Shown: positions 1 to 11,849 of the stretch, in pieces
Position numbering within the stretch: position 1 is the first letter of the stretch
Layout: each line of letters starts with the position of its first letter
Source of the DNA: Oreohelix idahoensis
Taxonomy: Eukaryota; Mollusca; Gastropoda; Stylommatophora; Oreohelicidae
Length of the DNA: 64,000 nt
Reading direction: 5' to 3'
Assembly (NCBI GenBank): GCA_024509875.1
Contig: JAMPIV010022921.1
Span: 492,001 to 556,000 of the forward strand
Position numbers and translations under genes: made by a program
Notes under the pieces: generated by a model
What the model saw: the letters and a program-made list of their open reading frames with translations, nothing else
Databases searched by the model: none
What the model was told of the DNA's origin: nothing

Positions 1-546
1 GTAATAAGAGACTGTCCTTGCTCCTTCCCAGCGCTTGTGAATCTACTACCTCATTCTCCTAAATCCTTATTCTCACAGAGCCTTCAATATCACTTTACAC
101 TCTAAAGGGACCAATATTCATCAGCACCCTCTCAGATAAAAATTACGACAATATGTAATTGTATTCTTCACAAATCTTACTTAATTTTCAAAACCAAATA
201 AATGTGGGGATGATAAAACAGAGATCAAAAATTTAATTAATCATATATATAGTTTTCCAGCATTTTCTGTCAGAAAACTTCGTAATGCTAAGAGATGCAA
301 CAAGGTATTTTTGTTGAAAGTTAAGACATTAATTGTATTGTTTCCCTTATATGCACTCTCCCGAAAATAGTAACACTTACCAAAAAAAAAAAAAAAAAAA
401 TGCGCAAAGGACGGTGTGCATGCGCCACTAACATCTCTCTGTGAACGGCATTCATGTTCATACTTGGTACACAATTATTTGGTTCCCTTATATCGGTGTA
501 TTTTTTCATTTAAAAAAAAGTATTTCAAAATACAGAGAGTGTAAAA
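1..546. other. AT-rich DNA, no gene recognised
   Basis: No coding region is supported here. The stretch holds an A18 run at about 381-398. Short open frames across it look random. The right part borders the 3' end of the minus-strand LINE and may include its target flank. Confidence 0.5.
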
Positions 547-564
547 TTACATTATTAGTCATCA

Positions 565-2390
565 TCATGTGACGTATTCTTTCCAGAACGTTGTCTCCAT
601 TACAGCTGCTCTGAACGCATCACGATTCTGGGCAAGTCGACCTGCATCAGCCAAAGACAAGTTCAGACTCTCTGTGATGTCCTGGGTCCACCGTCGTCTA
701 GGTCGACCCCTTCCCCTTTTTCCAGGGACCATGCCTTCCATCACTGTTTTTTCCAGACTATTATGTCTTTTTATATGACCGAAAAATTTCAGCTTCCTTA
801 TTGCGATGGTATTTAGGAGCCAATGTTCCTGTACGTTTAGTGAGTGCAGTACTTCTCTGTTGGTCTTTTTTTCTGTCCAGGGTATTCTCAACATCCTTCT
901 GTAGCATTTCATTTCGAATGATGTAATCTTTTTTGCAACTGTTTTATTGAGTGTCCAAGTCTCGCAGCCGTATGTTGCTACTGGGAATATACATGCTCTG
1001 ATCAGTTGTAACTTTGTTTCTTTGCTTGTGCCTTGCCATAGGTTTTTCATCTGTATTAGTTTATGTGAAGCAATTGCAAGTCTTCTTTTAATTTCTACTG
1101 CACAGTCGCCAGAGCTGTTAATGATTGATCCTAAGTATTCGAATTCATTGACACTTTCCAGTTCTTCGTTATCAATTTCAATTTCTGGTTTGGTCTTTAC
1201 TTTGTCTGTTGTCAATACTTTGGTCTTCTTGGTGTTTAGGTATAGATTCTGGGCCTCGCTGTGTTTTTTGGTGGACAGAAGTAATTGTTCAAGTCCTTCT
1301 GGGTTGGTCGATAGGAGGACTGTGTCGTCAGCATATCTGATTTCCGGGATCTGGTACCCGCCGATGTTAAATGAGTCAAACTCTGTGTGTTCTTGGTCAT
1401 CTCTTACGTTTCTCATGATATTCTCGGCATAAATGTTAAACAGGTAAGGGGAAAGGGTACAGCCTTGTCTTACTCCTTTCTGTACTTCAAACCATTCTGA
1501 TGTTTCCCCCTCTATTCTTACGGCTGCCTGTTGTTCTTGGTACAGCAGCGCGATGAGTTGTATAAGGTGGTTTGGAAATCCCATATTTTTCATAATAGCC
1601 CATAACTGCTGATGTTGTACACAATCGAAAGCTTTGGTGTAATCAATGAAACAAGTATGTAGGTCAACGTTGAATTCTCTACACTTTTCTATGATGATCC
1701 TCCTGTTGAATATATGATCTCTAGTGCCTCTACCGTTTTTTTCTGTTTCTAGCTTTTGTTGCATCCTTTTCATTATGATTTGTAAAAGTATTTTGCTGGC
1801 ATGGCTTATAAGAGCTATAGTTCTGTAGTTTGTGCACAGTTTCAGGTTGCCCTTTTTTGGCAAGGGTATGTAAATTGATCTTTTCCATTCCTTGGGCCAA
1901 ATTCCGCTTTGCCAGATCTTGCAGCATAATGCATGGTATATACGAGCGCTGCCTTCTCCTCCTGCCTGTATCATTTCAGCTGTTATTTCATCACAACCAG
2001 GAGATTTTCCACTTTTAAAGTGTTTGATTGCATTCCGGACTTCCTCTATGGTAGGTTCTGGTTCACGTTCCGCTTCATTCATGACGTTGTTATCTGCCGC
2101 TTTGTTTATTTCCGTATACATTTCTTGACAGTACTCCTTCCATCTGTTCAGAATATCTTTACGTTCTGTTAGGGTGTCGCCTTTCTTGTCGTTTATTGCT
2201 CGAGGTGATGATTTAAAGTTGCTGTTTTTCAATGTTCTTACTTCAGAAAACATATTCTTACTCAATCCCTGTTCGCGCATTTCCTCTATTTTCCTGCAGG
2301 TGTCGTTTATGTATTGTTGTTTGTCTTGTCTGACTCGTTTTTTAATCTGCTTTGTGTATTCCTTGTACAACTCCTGATTTTCTGTATCTT
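565..2390 (-). pseudogene. LINE-A reverse transcriptase region
   Basis: About 600 residues of LINE reverse transcriptase on the minus strand, with no stop before the end of the domain. Motifs in order are: a YIPLPKKG-like block, the FIDYTKAFD block, GVRQGCTLSPYLFN, and the catalytic YADD at 1324-1335. The C-terminal part has the usual CETW block and a basic RGRGRPRRRW tail. The protein would copy LINE RNA onto nicked target DNA. No true start codon lies at the left end of this frame; it continues from the endonuclease frames upstream through frameshifts. All catalytic motifs are intact, so the lesions upstream, not the RT itself, inactivate it. Confidence 0.9.
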
Positions 2391-2560
2391 TTTTTGGACT
2401 TCATTTTTCTTCTCTCTACCACCAACTTCAGTGTTTCGTCTGAGATGTATTCTCGTCTCTTTATACTTCTTTTAGGAATTAACCTCTGTGCATTTGTAAT
2501 ATAAACATCTCTGATGTTATTGGCAAGTTCATCTGGTGTCATTTCCTCCTGTACTGCCAT
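2391..2560 (-). pseudogene. LINE-A linker between endonuclease and RT, frameshifted
   Basis: A short frame carries the charged linker between endonuclease and RT (reading ...DELANNIRDVYITNAQRLIP...). It is out of frame with the endonuclease on one side and the RT on the other. A single ancestral frame broken by two small indels, near 2560 and near 2380, explains all three pieces. I saw no slippery sequence that would suggest programmed frameshifting. Confidence 0.7.
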
Positions 2561-3300
2561 AAGAATGTCAAATTTATTCTGAAATCGACACTGTACTCTT
2601 CTGGTATGGCGCTTGTGTCATAACGTATTACTTTGTCGCTTGTAACGACTTTTTTCAGTTTGATCTTGAAGTTTGCAGCAAGAAGTTCATGGTCGGAGTC
2701 ACAGTCTGCTCCTGGGAACGTCTTGATGGATGAGATACAAGATCGCCACCTTTGTTGTATTAAGATGTAATCTATTTGGTTCTTGCTTTTTCCGTCCGAT
2801 GACGTCCATGTATATAGTCTTCTAGGGTGTTGCATGAAAAGAGTATTTGTGATGACTAGGTTGTTTTCTAGGCAGAATGTTGTCAAGCGTTCTCCTCTCT
2901 CATTTCTCTGGCCCAATCCATAACTTCCTTTCACTCTTTTTTCATGTTCTAATCTTTCGTTTCCAACTTTGGCATTAAAATCTCCCATTATTATCCTAAT
3001 ATCTTGCTTATTTGCTTTCTCTAATGCATGTTGCAGTTCATTGTAAAAATCTTCAATTTCCTGTTCTTCAGCAGCTACTGTTGGCGCATATGTTTGTATA
3101 ATTGTGATGTTCTTTCTTTTTCCTTTCAGTCTGATTGTGACAATGCGGTCATTTATGGGATTATATCCTAATAGGGAGGCAGCTGTCCTTTTAGACAGGT
3201 AGAAGCCGACGCCGCTCTGACCTCCTCTCTCTTTGCCTGAGTATATGAATGTTCCTCCTGATGGAATCGAAAAGTGTCCCTGGCCCGACATTATTAGTAA
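2539..3300 (-). pseudogene. LINE-A APE-type endonuclease, N-terminally truncated
   Basis: About 250 residues of an exonuclease-endonuclease-phosphatase fold domain, which nicks target DNA for target-primed reverse transcription. Visible motifs in order are: GVGFYLSKRT, the QTYAPT block, MGDFNAKVG (metal-binding Asp-Asn), QIDYILI and the terminal SDHELL catalytic block. The first quarter of the domain (the WNVRTL and CETKW blocks seen in related elements) is absent because the insertion is 5' truncated near 3290-3300. The last about 12 codons before the stop at 2539 are out of frame and reflect a frameshift. Confidence 0.88.
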
Positions 3301-3442
3301 AATTGTATTATTATTCAAGAATGTTACAACAAATATTTATAGAATGTGTGATCCCGTATACACACATTGGGATCCTCGCTGGTGCTACGGAGTTCGTGTA
3401 TTGTGGTGACGCACAGGTAGCTTACTTACTAACAGGGGGAAG

Positions 3443-3563
3443 CAATTCACTTTCTTGTGGCGTGTTGCGAGAGGAAGAATGCTGTTATATATTGTGAGAG
3501 CAGGAACGGGGGAAGAAAAGGAGACAGGGCTCGACAATTCACTTTCTTCTGGCGTGCTTACGC
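3443..3563. repeat. Two short direct repeats around a 90-bp spacing
   Basis: A roughly 28-bp motif starting CAATTCACTTTCTT occurs at about 3443-3471 and again at about 3534-3563 with a few changes. The origin is unknown. It may be part of an old repeat. Confidence 0.4.
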
Positions 3564-3614
3564 GGAATAGAATGATTAAACTGATCGATAGGCAACCGAG
3601 CATCTGTGGGGATC

Positions 3615-3985
3615 TACTTTAGAAACACAGAACTTTCTAAAGGTCTGCCTTGATAATATCATGTTTGTTTCTCCTGGAATGACAAGATCACCAGCGTGGA
3701 ACTGATGCAAAGAACCACACAATTACCAGTAGAGTTAAAGATGAGCAACTGACGTTGGAAGGACACACAGTGAGGAAACCGACTGACAGCATTACATGAC
3801 AGTCCTTCTTCTAGAAATAGAGGAAAGCTCAAATGCACAGAAAAAAGAAATGGAGATCGACATGAAAGAGTTTTTTTGTTTTTTAAAGACACGGAAGTAC
3901 CTTGAGCAGATGTCACAGAACAGGAGAGTGTGGCCTGAGCTTGTTGAAGACTTATGCTCCGCACTGAGTTGAACAGTAAAGAATG
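3615..3985 (+). pseudogene. Decayed LINE 3' end (RT C-terminal region), LINE-B type
   Basis: Conceptual translation of the plus strand resembles the C-terminal part of the LINE-B reverse transcriptase at 11850-12197. The clearest block reads WNDKITSVELMQRT then QLPVELKM, against YDKVTNVELMTRT and QVPVEQEM in LINE-B. Further on, a degraded match to the final conserved block and the C-terminal end can be followed to about 3985. There are several stops (for example after KMSN) and small indels. This is an old, non-functional fragment in the opposite orientation to both large LINEs in the window. Confidence 0.6.
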
Positions 3986-4760
3986 AAGTTATCATTGTAT
4001 TCATCGTGCACATACTAAAAAATACACATACCACATATGAATTTACGATACTTATCCTCATATAAGGAATTTTCTTAGTGTCATGTGCCGCTATAAATTC
4101 CCACCAACCTGCAATTTTTTTTCTTCAATGTATTTTGTTTTTTGGAAATTGAGGAAAAGCCCATCGCATTGCAGTCTGGAACCTAAATATACGCGCCTAT
4201 TGAAACAACGAACATTTCTTTCCAATTCTTTATGCTGATGTTTGAGTAACATTAACGCCTGATTTTTTTCTTTTATTTCCTAATATTACTATTATTATTA
4301 TTACATTTCTGAAACTTTCCATATGTACATTAAGCAGAGTTCATCGCGCAATGAATCTCTATCTTACATTTTTTTTTAAATCCAGAGAAGCATTGTTACT
4401 CATCATAGATGAAACTTCTATGCTTTCGTGCTACTCTATGCGTGCTATTCATTTACTTGTGAAGGAAAATAGAAATTCATGAAGTGAGCACACGAGAATT
4501 AGTGACGTCATCAGGGCATGCAGCAAAAAGAGCACAACATAACTTTTCCCCCGCCATGTTTTGGCGGGCTGCTTGCTCGTCTGGCATTTTATGAAAAATT
4601 GTTTTTTTTAAAAGTTAACAACTGTTACGGTGACAATAATTTAACACTTTTTAAATTATTCATTCTAGAATGTTACCTCTCTCCTGAATGATCACTCCTT
4701 CATGAAAATGAATCAAAATGGGATTATTATTAATTAATATCATCTAAACAAACAACACAG
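3986..4760. other. Probable intron or intergenic DNA, no gene recognised
   Basis: AT-rich sequence with no supported coding region. It ends in a plausible splice acceptor (ACAACACAG) directly before the host-type exon. It could be intron of that gene. Confidence 0.4.
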
Positions 4761-5006
4761 GTTCTACCGCTAGCTCTGGCACATCTACAAGCTATGGAAC
4801 TGAATTCTGGATTCCCTTTCCGGCTGTAACAGTCACGGGCCTGACGTCATCATTCCAGTACAGAATCTACGCCACTAATCCTAACGTAATCTCCATTGAC
4901 GTCACAGTGTTAGCGGTAATAGACAACTCTACGACATCTCAGGTACTGAGTTTGCCGGCTGGAAGTTCTCGATTTGTAGCTTTCGACGCCAGCTACATGA
5001 TGAAAG
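4761..5006 (+). CDS. Host gene exon: IgGFc-binding-like N-terminal domain
   Basis: A 246-bp open segment lies between an acceptor (ACAACACAG ending at 4760) and a donor (AAAG then GTATGA at 5007). Read in phase it encodes about 82 residues with no stop, including GTEFWIPFPAV, a YRIYATNP block, an SIDVTVLAVIDNS block and an LPAGSSRFVAFDASYMMKG end. This pattern (GTEFW start, beta-rich repeat with a V-x-LPAGSS strand, MM-x-G end) resembles the N-terminal domain of IgGFc-binding proteins, which are secreted or mucosal extracellular proteins. Both flanking introns would be phase 1, so the exon is symmetric. It has no start codon. Base use is clearly less AT-rich than its surroundings, as expected for an exon. 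No neighbouring exon was recognised. An old pseudogene copy is possible. Confidence 0.6.
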
Positions 5007-5416
5007 GTATGAATATGATGCGTCAGGCATTTGTAACTATTTACAGGTTTTGTGACTTGGTGTACGATATTTTAAGGATTTAGCACTAGTGTATATTTTG
5101 AAAAATATATACGTATGGCGTGGCGTCCAATACGCGATGAAAAGTCCGCTTCCTTTAATAAGTACAATTATTATGTTACGAAGATAATGTATCTACAGGA
5201 ACCATTTGTCATTAATTACAGTAACAAGAAATCTAAATTGGCATTAACAATGTTTTTTGACCAGCTCACTGTCAAAATCTGGCAAACGTGACTGTAACGG
5301 ATGTTCTATTTTTAGATTTCGACTGCACCTATTAACAGCGAATATTTTTTGCAAATATTTGTTCGCATTTATTTAAAAAATATACGCGATTTTGTATGCC
5401 GATTTTAAAAGGCATT
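5007..5416. other. Probable intron, no gene recognised
   Basis: AT-rich DNA directly after the putative splice donor. Nothing coding is visible. The next feature, a retroposon with a target-site duplication, is inserted at its end. Confidence 0.4.
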
Positions 5417-5652
5417 AAGTATAGTAATACCAACGGGCTGATCACCCGTTTGCCAGTCACTTCGATTACGGAAACAACAGCAGATGGATTGATTTGCCGT
5501 TGCCCTAAAGACGCCAATAGGCGTGATGGGAAACAATGGCAAAGAAAACCTATCTGCTTTTGCCCCAAGACGCCACTAGGCGTAATGGCCACTGACTGCT
5601 TTGACGGTCGGTGGCTAAGGACGGAAGAAGAAGAAGAAGAAGTATAGTAATA
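5417..5652 (+). mobile_element. Short retroposon (SINE-like) with 13-bp TSD and GAA tail
   Basis: The same 13 bases, AAGTATAGTAATA, occur at 5417-5429 and 5640-5652. Between them lies a roughly 210-bp insert ending in a run of GAA repeats (5623-5639). Long TSDs plus a simple 3' tail indicate LINE-type retrotransposition of a short element on the plus strand. The body has an internal duplication: an ACGCC-AxTAG-GCGT motif followed by ATGG occurs twice about 55 bp apart (near 5512 and 5570). A clear tRNA-type promoter was not recognised in its head, so its origin (tRNA SINE, or the 3' end of a LINE) is open. Confidence 0.75.
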
Positions 5653-5704
5653 TACGTATTGAATTGTTCAGTACCTGTAGTGTTGTTATTTTGAGTTGAT
5701 AGAC

Positions 5705-6000
5705 TGTCGCGAGAGGTTAAGATGTTATAGAAAATAAGAAGATATCCTAGACATAAAGGTGTATCAGATGATACCAGGATAGTGCCAGATAAGAGTCTGG
5801 TCTTATCAGTAATACCCCCTTCTCTGAAGAGAGTAAGGGTGTATAGACACAAAGGTAGGATCAAGCTATGTAAGTTCCCAGAGAAGATGGTGATGTAGTA
5901 CTCTGAGTCCCTAACTGCTACCTCTCCTGATCCGCCTCTGTGATTATGGTACTTAATAGTGTTTCTGACTCTGCTAGGGGTAATTTATATAATTAACTTC
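5705..6000 (+). repeat. Diverged LTR fragment related to the solo LTR at 12710-14947
   Basis: From TGTCGCGAGAGGTTAAG at 5705 the plus strand matches the reverse complement of the solo LTR end (TGTAGCGAGAGGTTTGG at 14947 downwards). The clearest shared block includes GGTGTATCAGATGATACC, AATACCCCCTTCTCTGA and TACTCTGAGTCCCTAACTGC. Similarity fades after about 5950-6000, where I can no longer align it by eye, so the right end is uncertain. It starts with TG as an LTR should. Confidence 0.7.
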
Positions 6001-7442
6001 ACCAATAAGAACTGTAATTCAACTTAAAGAATTTAAGAAAGTCTGCTGGTGAATATTTACAATTTAATTAAACAGTTTCTCTTTTCTGTTTGAAAAGTTT
6101 TAACCTCAAATATTTTACAACATTAAATAAATAATAATAGTCAAAATGTTTTTCACTTGATTTATGATGTCTATCGTTCTGTAGACCTTCTAGCTGGCTT
6201 GATTTTTCAATGAAGAATTTCTAGTGTTATTAATACAAGTTAATTTAAGCACTATGCTAGTATGTTCATCACAAACTGGATGCTGTTAACTTTTTGGTGC
6301 ACATGAATAAGCTACACAGTTGCCTTTAGAGCAACTTAACTGAATCACTGCAGATGGCTCCCTTTAATACTGGATATAATCTTCAGATGAAAATTCTCCA
6401 CTGTTACATACGAAATGGCTGGCACTTTTCCATAGACTGGCACTGCATTCGTTGCAACTTTCAGTAAGAGAAACCTCTTCGTATGTGTAGGCTTTTGGTT
6501 AAAGGATTAAACCCTCAGGCAAACACAGACAGGCCCTCAATGGTTGATTAAGTTCTGCTAACAAGTGCAGAAGGCAAACTCTGGCATTAACAAGTGCTCT
6601 GCTTTTCCTCGCTCTCTGTGTATTTTCAAATCGTGACTGACCGGAGTTTGTTAGGCAAGTCTATTTATAGTGTGAACTCGGACGTAAGAGATGGAATCCC
6701 CGAGGAATGCAATAACTATCATAAAATATGGGTACCGTTTTGCCTTTTGTACAATGTAGGAAAACTACTTTTTTAATTATCTTCGTTATTCCTGATGCGA
6801 TTTTAGACATTTAAAGCTTACATTATACTTGGAATTAGGCTTTACATATCTATGTAATAATATTTTAGTTCCCAAATTGCATTTTTAGTATGCATAGTTT
6901 AAACTGCTAAATTTAGGCCAACCTGAAGCTTCAAGTGCATTCATCCTAAGATTTCTCCCGTCCTATATTATTATTAGTAAAAGTATTATTACTTACGGGT
7001 AGAGTAACATTTCTAATATTGTGTTGATACCCTCTTTCAAGTAGTACTTCTTCTAAAATGCCGCAGCAAAATTCCGAATTTAATCATGTTACACAGAATG
7101 GGCCTTGCCATCTTTATGTTCCAAGCAGTAGTACACACAGGACCAAGAAAGCGTTTTCATTGGTCAGTGTATTTTATCTTTCTACAATGTATGGTCAGAA
7201 TATTTAGAATTCGTGATGTGATACAAACGTCATTTCACGACATAGACCACGTTGTCTATTTAAAAGACTTTGTAATTCATGGCCTTGAGGACCTGTATAA
7301 GAACAAGGAACTCATTCATTCTCATTTAAAAAACACATACGAATATATTTATTTACTTCATATTGCTAAGGCCCCTTTGTGTTAGCCATATAAACCTAAC
7401 TTCAGGCGGTATTCTGATGCTAATACCCATTACATAAACTAC
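6001..7442. other. No gene recognised; possibly rest of an old LTR
   Basis: AT-rich sequence following the LTR fragment. A 99-codon open frame at 7086-7385 has no recognisable domain. Part of this stretch may be the decayed remainder of the LTR that starts at 5705, but I could not align it. Confidence 0.35.
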
Positions 7443-7672
7443 TAAACTTCTTCTTCCTCGTTCATCCTGAAAAGGACGTTGGTTGCGTTGTGTCTGTTTA
7501 CACCGGAGCTGCGATATCTGCGCCTTTCGGCCGACACATCCGACTTCAGCACGGCATTTTTGGGACCAGGTTTGCCTTCCCTCTTCGATCCCTACTCTCT
7601 CAGCCAGACTGTAGTGATGCCGTCGGTTTAAAGGACCACCACTTGGAGGTGGAGTAGTGTCTTGGTCATGTC
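7443..7672 (-). mobile_element. Possible short retroposon with GAA-rich tail
   Basis: On the minus strand a GC-richer block of roughly 220 bp ends in GAGGAAGAAGAAG, the same kind of tail as the retroposon at 5417-5652. Its base composition differs from the AT-rich surroundings. I could not find target-site duplications or a tRNA-like head, so this is a tentative call. It may be a LINE 3' end. Confidence 0.35.
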
Positions 7673-9227
7673 ATAAAATTAACAGTGATACAACGTAAAA
7701 ATATCTCCAAAGGATAAAATGTAGGGATAAAAAGAATGCGTAAGTTACTAGAAGGCATGATCGCCCACGCCGCGGGTCATCACCCGCCATGGAAATTAAA
7801 TTGCTGAAACGGTTACCATTTGAACGGGATGAGAACGGCGGATCAAAAAAAAAAAAAAAAATATGACTGAAAAATTGCGTGAGACTAGCAAGGCTAAGAA
7901 GATGCAATTGGGGGGGAGGGGGGAAACGGAGGAAAAGTCACGTCCCCAAATTGACACGAGGTACAGAAAGGGACGCTTATGCGATACCAAGCCTTTTATT
8001 TGAATTCAGCGGCAAAAGCATTACAACGCAGATGCTTGAAATATTACAAAATTAAAAAAGTAACTTTTTCTTAATACTAATGTTAGGAATATAAAAATTA
8101 GCTGGCCGGATGGCCCATTTTGAGCAGTGAAATAATATGCTTTTATTTATACAGACGGATAGATAATAATGAAGACATTGACAAAAGACTGTGTTGTTCA
8201 CATCAGCGAAAGACTGCATTGAATCAAACATGTCACTAATTTGCACAAAAACCACGACCTTGAGAATCAAGTGTCCAAATCTAAATAGAATGAAAGAGAG
8301 GGACATTGGTGGGAGCTGTGGCTAAAAATAACTTTAAAGACAAAATTTGTAGAGGGGACGGATAGGTTGGTTCAAAAACCAAGTACGTTTTTTGTGAAAA
8401 CGCAAGTAGAGACGGACGGACTAACAGATAAAAATCCATACTTGACTGAAGCATGACTGAAATGACTTTAGTGTAGGAAATTTGAATTTAAAAAAAAACA
8501 CAAGGCATTGATTGGCCACAGACAATCATATTATCAGCGCTCAGACGCGCTTTTTTTGCCATTCCTCAATAGTTGTCCAGTGATAGACACAGTAAATTTT
8601 AAGTGTGGTGATTTCCAATGAAGTAAATTGAAATAAGTTCAGGGACGCCATACTATAGCCAGCAGCTCAGCTGAGTTTTGCTAGCATTTCTGTGTTCTTT
8701 ATTCATAATCTGGTAAGATTGAAATTATTTCTTTGTATATTTTAAATATTGTTTAATGTTTCGAGTGATTTGATACTGCCATATCGAAATCTAGCCTTAC
8801 AACAAGTAAGGATTTGCTCTAGACCCCCCGCCCTAGTTCAGGGTCTAGGGACAAACAATATATATAAACTCCAGCAAGGATTAGGAAGGACAGATCAAGT
8901 GTTGAGATCAGTGGAACATATCACCTATCCTATTCTATGGCAGGAAGCTAATAAACATATTTCGGAATATGTAGTCTGGGAGAACTTATCCTATGTGAAA
9001 CCAACTTGGTAAGATGTGTTGTATGGTCAGAGAGATCTGACCCTGTCTAAGTGGTGTTATTGTAAATTGTTACGTGTAGAAGTGGCTCCTTAGGTAAGGT
9101 TCTGAACCTAAACCAATACTTTATTTCAGAGCTGTGAGTTTTTTATGTTGACACCAAAAGGTGGTGTCAAATGCTGGGTAAATAATTGACAGTGAGGACC
9201 CGTGCAGTGTCGCATCTCGGCAGAACA
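7673..9227. other. No gene recognised
   Basis: Includes an A17 run near 7845-7861, a G-rich stretch near 7911-7922, and otherwise unremarkable AT-rich DNA. An open frame at 8749-9012 shows no known motif. Confidence 0.4.
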
Positions 9228-9303
9228 GCCTTATATTGCCCCCAAGCACGGAGAGGTGGGGCCACCCGATATATTGCCCCCAAGCACGGAGAGGTGGGGC
9301 CAC
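9228..9303. repeat. Two-copy tandem repeat, about 38 bp unit
   Basis: The unit, containing TATTGCCCCCAAGCACGGAG followed by AGGTGGGGCCACC, is present twice back to back with near-perfect identity. It is more GC-rich than the flanks. Function unknown. Confidence 0.85.
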
Positions 9304-11828
9304 CAGATTCCAGCACCAGAACTACTCTTTCAAAGTTACGTAAGCAGGCTGGTCTGCTGGATTTACACCAACTTCATAGACATAGCACCCAAAGTGAATT
9401 ACTACTAAAACATCCCAATTTCCTCCATCATTAATGGACAATGTTTGGTAGGCATAGACAGAGAGGGATGAAGCCACCCCAACAGCACATCTATTCATCG
9501 TTCTCCCAGGGAAAATAAAATTATGAACTGTAGAAATATTAACTAATCGTGAAAATTGTATACGTACACACCTTTTATTTATCATGCCATTTATTCATGC
9601 CATTCACTCATAAATTTCAAAATCTTTCATATGTTCTGGCCAAAATAAAACCTTGGTTCAGAACAAATAAATTTAAAAAAGATTTACTTTCTAAAATTTC
9701 ACCAGCTGAATTTAGTTCATTGTGTTCTAAATTTTATTGATAATATTATATTATTTAATATCTGTGTGTGTGTGTTTGTATATGTCAATACAACACATTA
9801 CATTCAGTACCCTAGATTTTAACGTAGCCACATTCATTAGTAGAAAAAAAGATAGGTGTGAGGTCGTAGTGGTAGCAAGAAAGGCCTTCTGAAAATTCAC
9901 AACTACATTTTATCTCAGGAGCCTTCACAGCTGACCTCATACATCACACTTAGTAATATCACCATCATACAATACAATCAAAATCCACTACAGGTCAGCT
10001 CTGGTTCGCTGAACCTGACGCAAGCAGTCAAGCTATGGGTCGCTGACTGCATTCTCTATTGCTGCATCTTTGGGTCCCAAACTACTAAACAGATGTTATG
10101 AATTATTAAAATATATTTAGAAGCCTATTTTCGCAACTACAAATGCCAAGAGAGGTTGTCATCTTTGCCAAGCTGAACATTCAATATCTTTAGCTGGCCA
10201 AGTCAGATATCAAACCTACGTTCATATTCGCTTAACTGAATTTTTCTGCTTCCTTGCGTAATAAATTCTGAGAGCTTGCGTTATAAATTCTGAGAGCGTA
10301 AATGTTTTCAAGGTCTACTCAAGCTGACAACTGCTAATATTTAAGTAGACGTCTGAGAATCTACGAAGAAGAAAATGTACCCAGAATGGTAGCTGCAAGC
10401 AAACTTTCAACTCTCTCAAATGAGTAGAACACAGACGTTTTTTGAGTGACTTAAGATTTAAAAGCGACAAATTTATAAAGTTTGCATGAAGTTGAATAAA
10501 AATGATTAATTAAAATGAACTGGAGGAATAAAGTAAAATGGATACACATTTATGAATATCTTTGACAGATTTGTTTTTCATTAGTCGGTGCATAACCACT
10601 GGTTTGTGTTCAATGTTATTTTCCTTTCGGCAGTTATGAATGCCGCTTATAATAGTCTGGTATTCTCTGTTTCCGACTTAGCTGTTGATAGCTATTAGTT
10701 TTAAGTGAGTTTGTGGATAATAACCGCAAACTCATATACAATTAAAAACTATCAAACACTAAAATCTATCACGGCTGCATAAGAAAATACCATAATGTTT
10801 TACCTGCTGCTTCAATAGAAGCAGAAATCATAGCGCTTCTAGTAAAAGTATCGTACTGTGTTCGTATTCGGGGACACATTTACCATACGTTCCTGCATTG
10901 CCCTTGAAAAAAAGCAGAACAGATCAATGTACAACTGGGATAAAAATGACGATACCGGGGTCATATAAAGAAGAAGGAAGCATATTGTGAAGGATGAAAA
11001 GAAGCATCCAAATAATAGTACGCGGGAAACCCGTTTGCCAGAAAATATAGTATCCAAGATGGCATGTACTCAGATGTCGTGGTGTAAAGCGGTGTAAAAG
11101 TAGTGATGAGTATACAAATCAGGAGTTATAGATTCAGTAAATACAGAAACTCGCCTGAATGTCACCTGGGCGGAAAGGGGATTCGAAAATAGCAACACTA
11201 TAATATCACAAAAAACCTTACTAATTGAACAAGCTATCCAAAGCAAGTACCGTAATTCATCTCAACCACCGATGGTGTAATTTATCAAGGAGGACAATTA
11301 CACTTTTCAGAGAAAGCCGAAAGTGGTCAGGACTCCTGACTGATCTCTTGTAATGCATGAACATCTCCAGACAGCGCACATGGAATGCCCACTAGCTACA
11401 CATCAAGGAATAATGCATAAGTAGCAGCAAAAACCAAAACTGTAAAACTGAAATCCTTGATGGTTGTGTGAAGCAAGAAGTAAGTAAGGGAATAGATAAG
11501 AAGAAATTGAACACAAACGAAATAGCGATATCTTCCCGTCACCTCATAGCGAAGGTCTTGCTCTAGTGGCCAACGACAGCTCAGATGGCGCATAGAATGG
11601 GAAACAGGAAGACCCAGACTAATATCAACAACATTCAGAATTGCCATTAGAAAAATAAAGTTGAAAATAATCCATCGTTATGCACCGACAAATGAAATTT
11701 AAAAAATATGGGAAATTATAAATGTTCATGAAAATTTCTCCATTGTCGTTTGTTTTCCCAAGTTCATTGTTTTTTATCACTTTAATTTAACCTCACACTC
11801 GCTTTATATATTTGTCACGTTTAAAATC
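9304..11828. other. No gene recognised
   Basis: About 2.5 kb of AT-rich sequence with a short GT run near 9763-9775. I saw no convincing coding region, repeat boundary or RNA gene. The right end contains the simple tail of LINE-B. Confidence 0.4.
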
Positions 11829-11849
11829 TTCATTCATTCATTCATTCAT

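Larger units (their letters stand above)
547..3300 (-). mobile_element. LINE-A: 5'-truncated RTE-like non-LTR retrotransposon
   Basis: This is a minus-strand non-LTR retrotransposon with an AP-type endonuclease followed by reverse transcriptase, the order of RTE-like LINEs. The 5' end is missing: similarity begins inside the endonuclease near 3290, so the N-terminal part of that domain is lost. After the RT stop codon at 565 the sense strand reads through a short ATGATGATG run, which fits the short 3' tails of this group. The reading frame changes near 2560 and again near 2370, so the copy is dead as it stands. RTE is my best family guess; other APE-type LINE clades are possible. Confidence 0.85.

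Noticed and set aside
7086..7385. 99-codon plus-strand open frame
   Set aside because: No recognisable domain, splice context or codon signature; likely chance.
11560..11647. Possible LINE RT tail (basic, WETGRPR-like reading)
   Set aside because: Too short and no second conserved block; cannot be supported.
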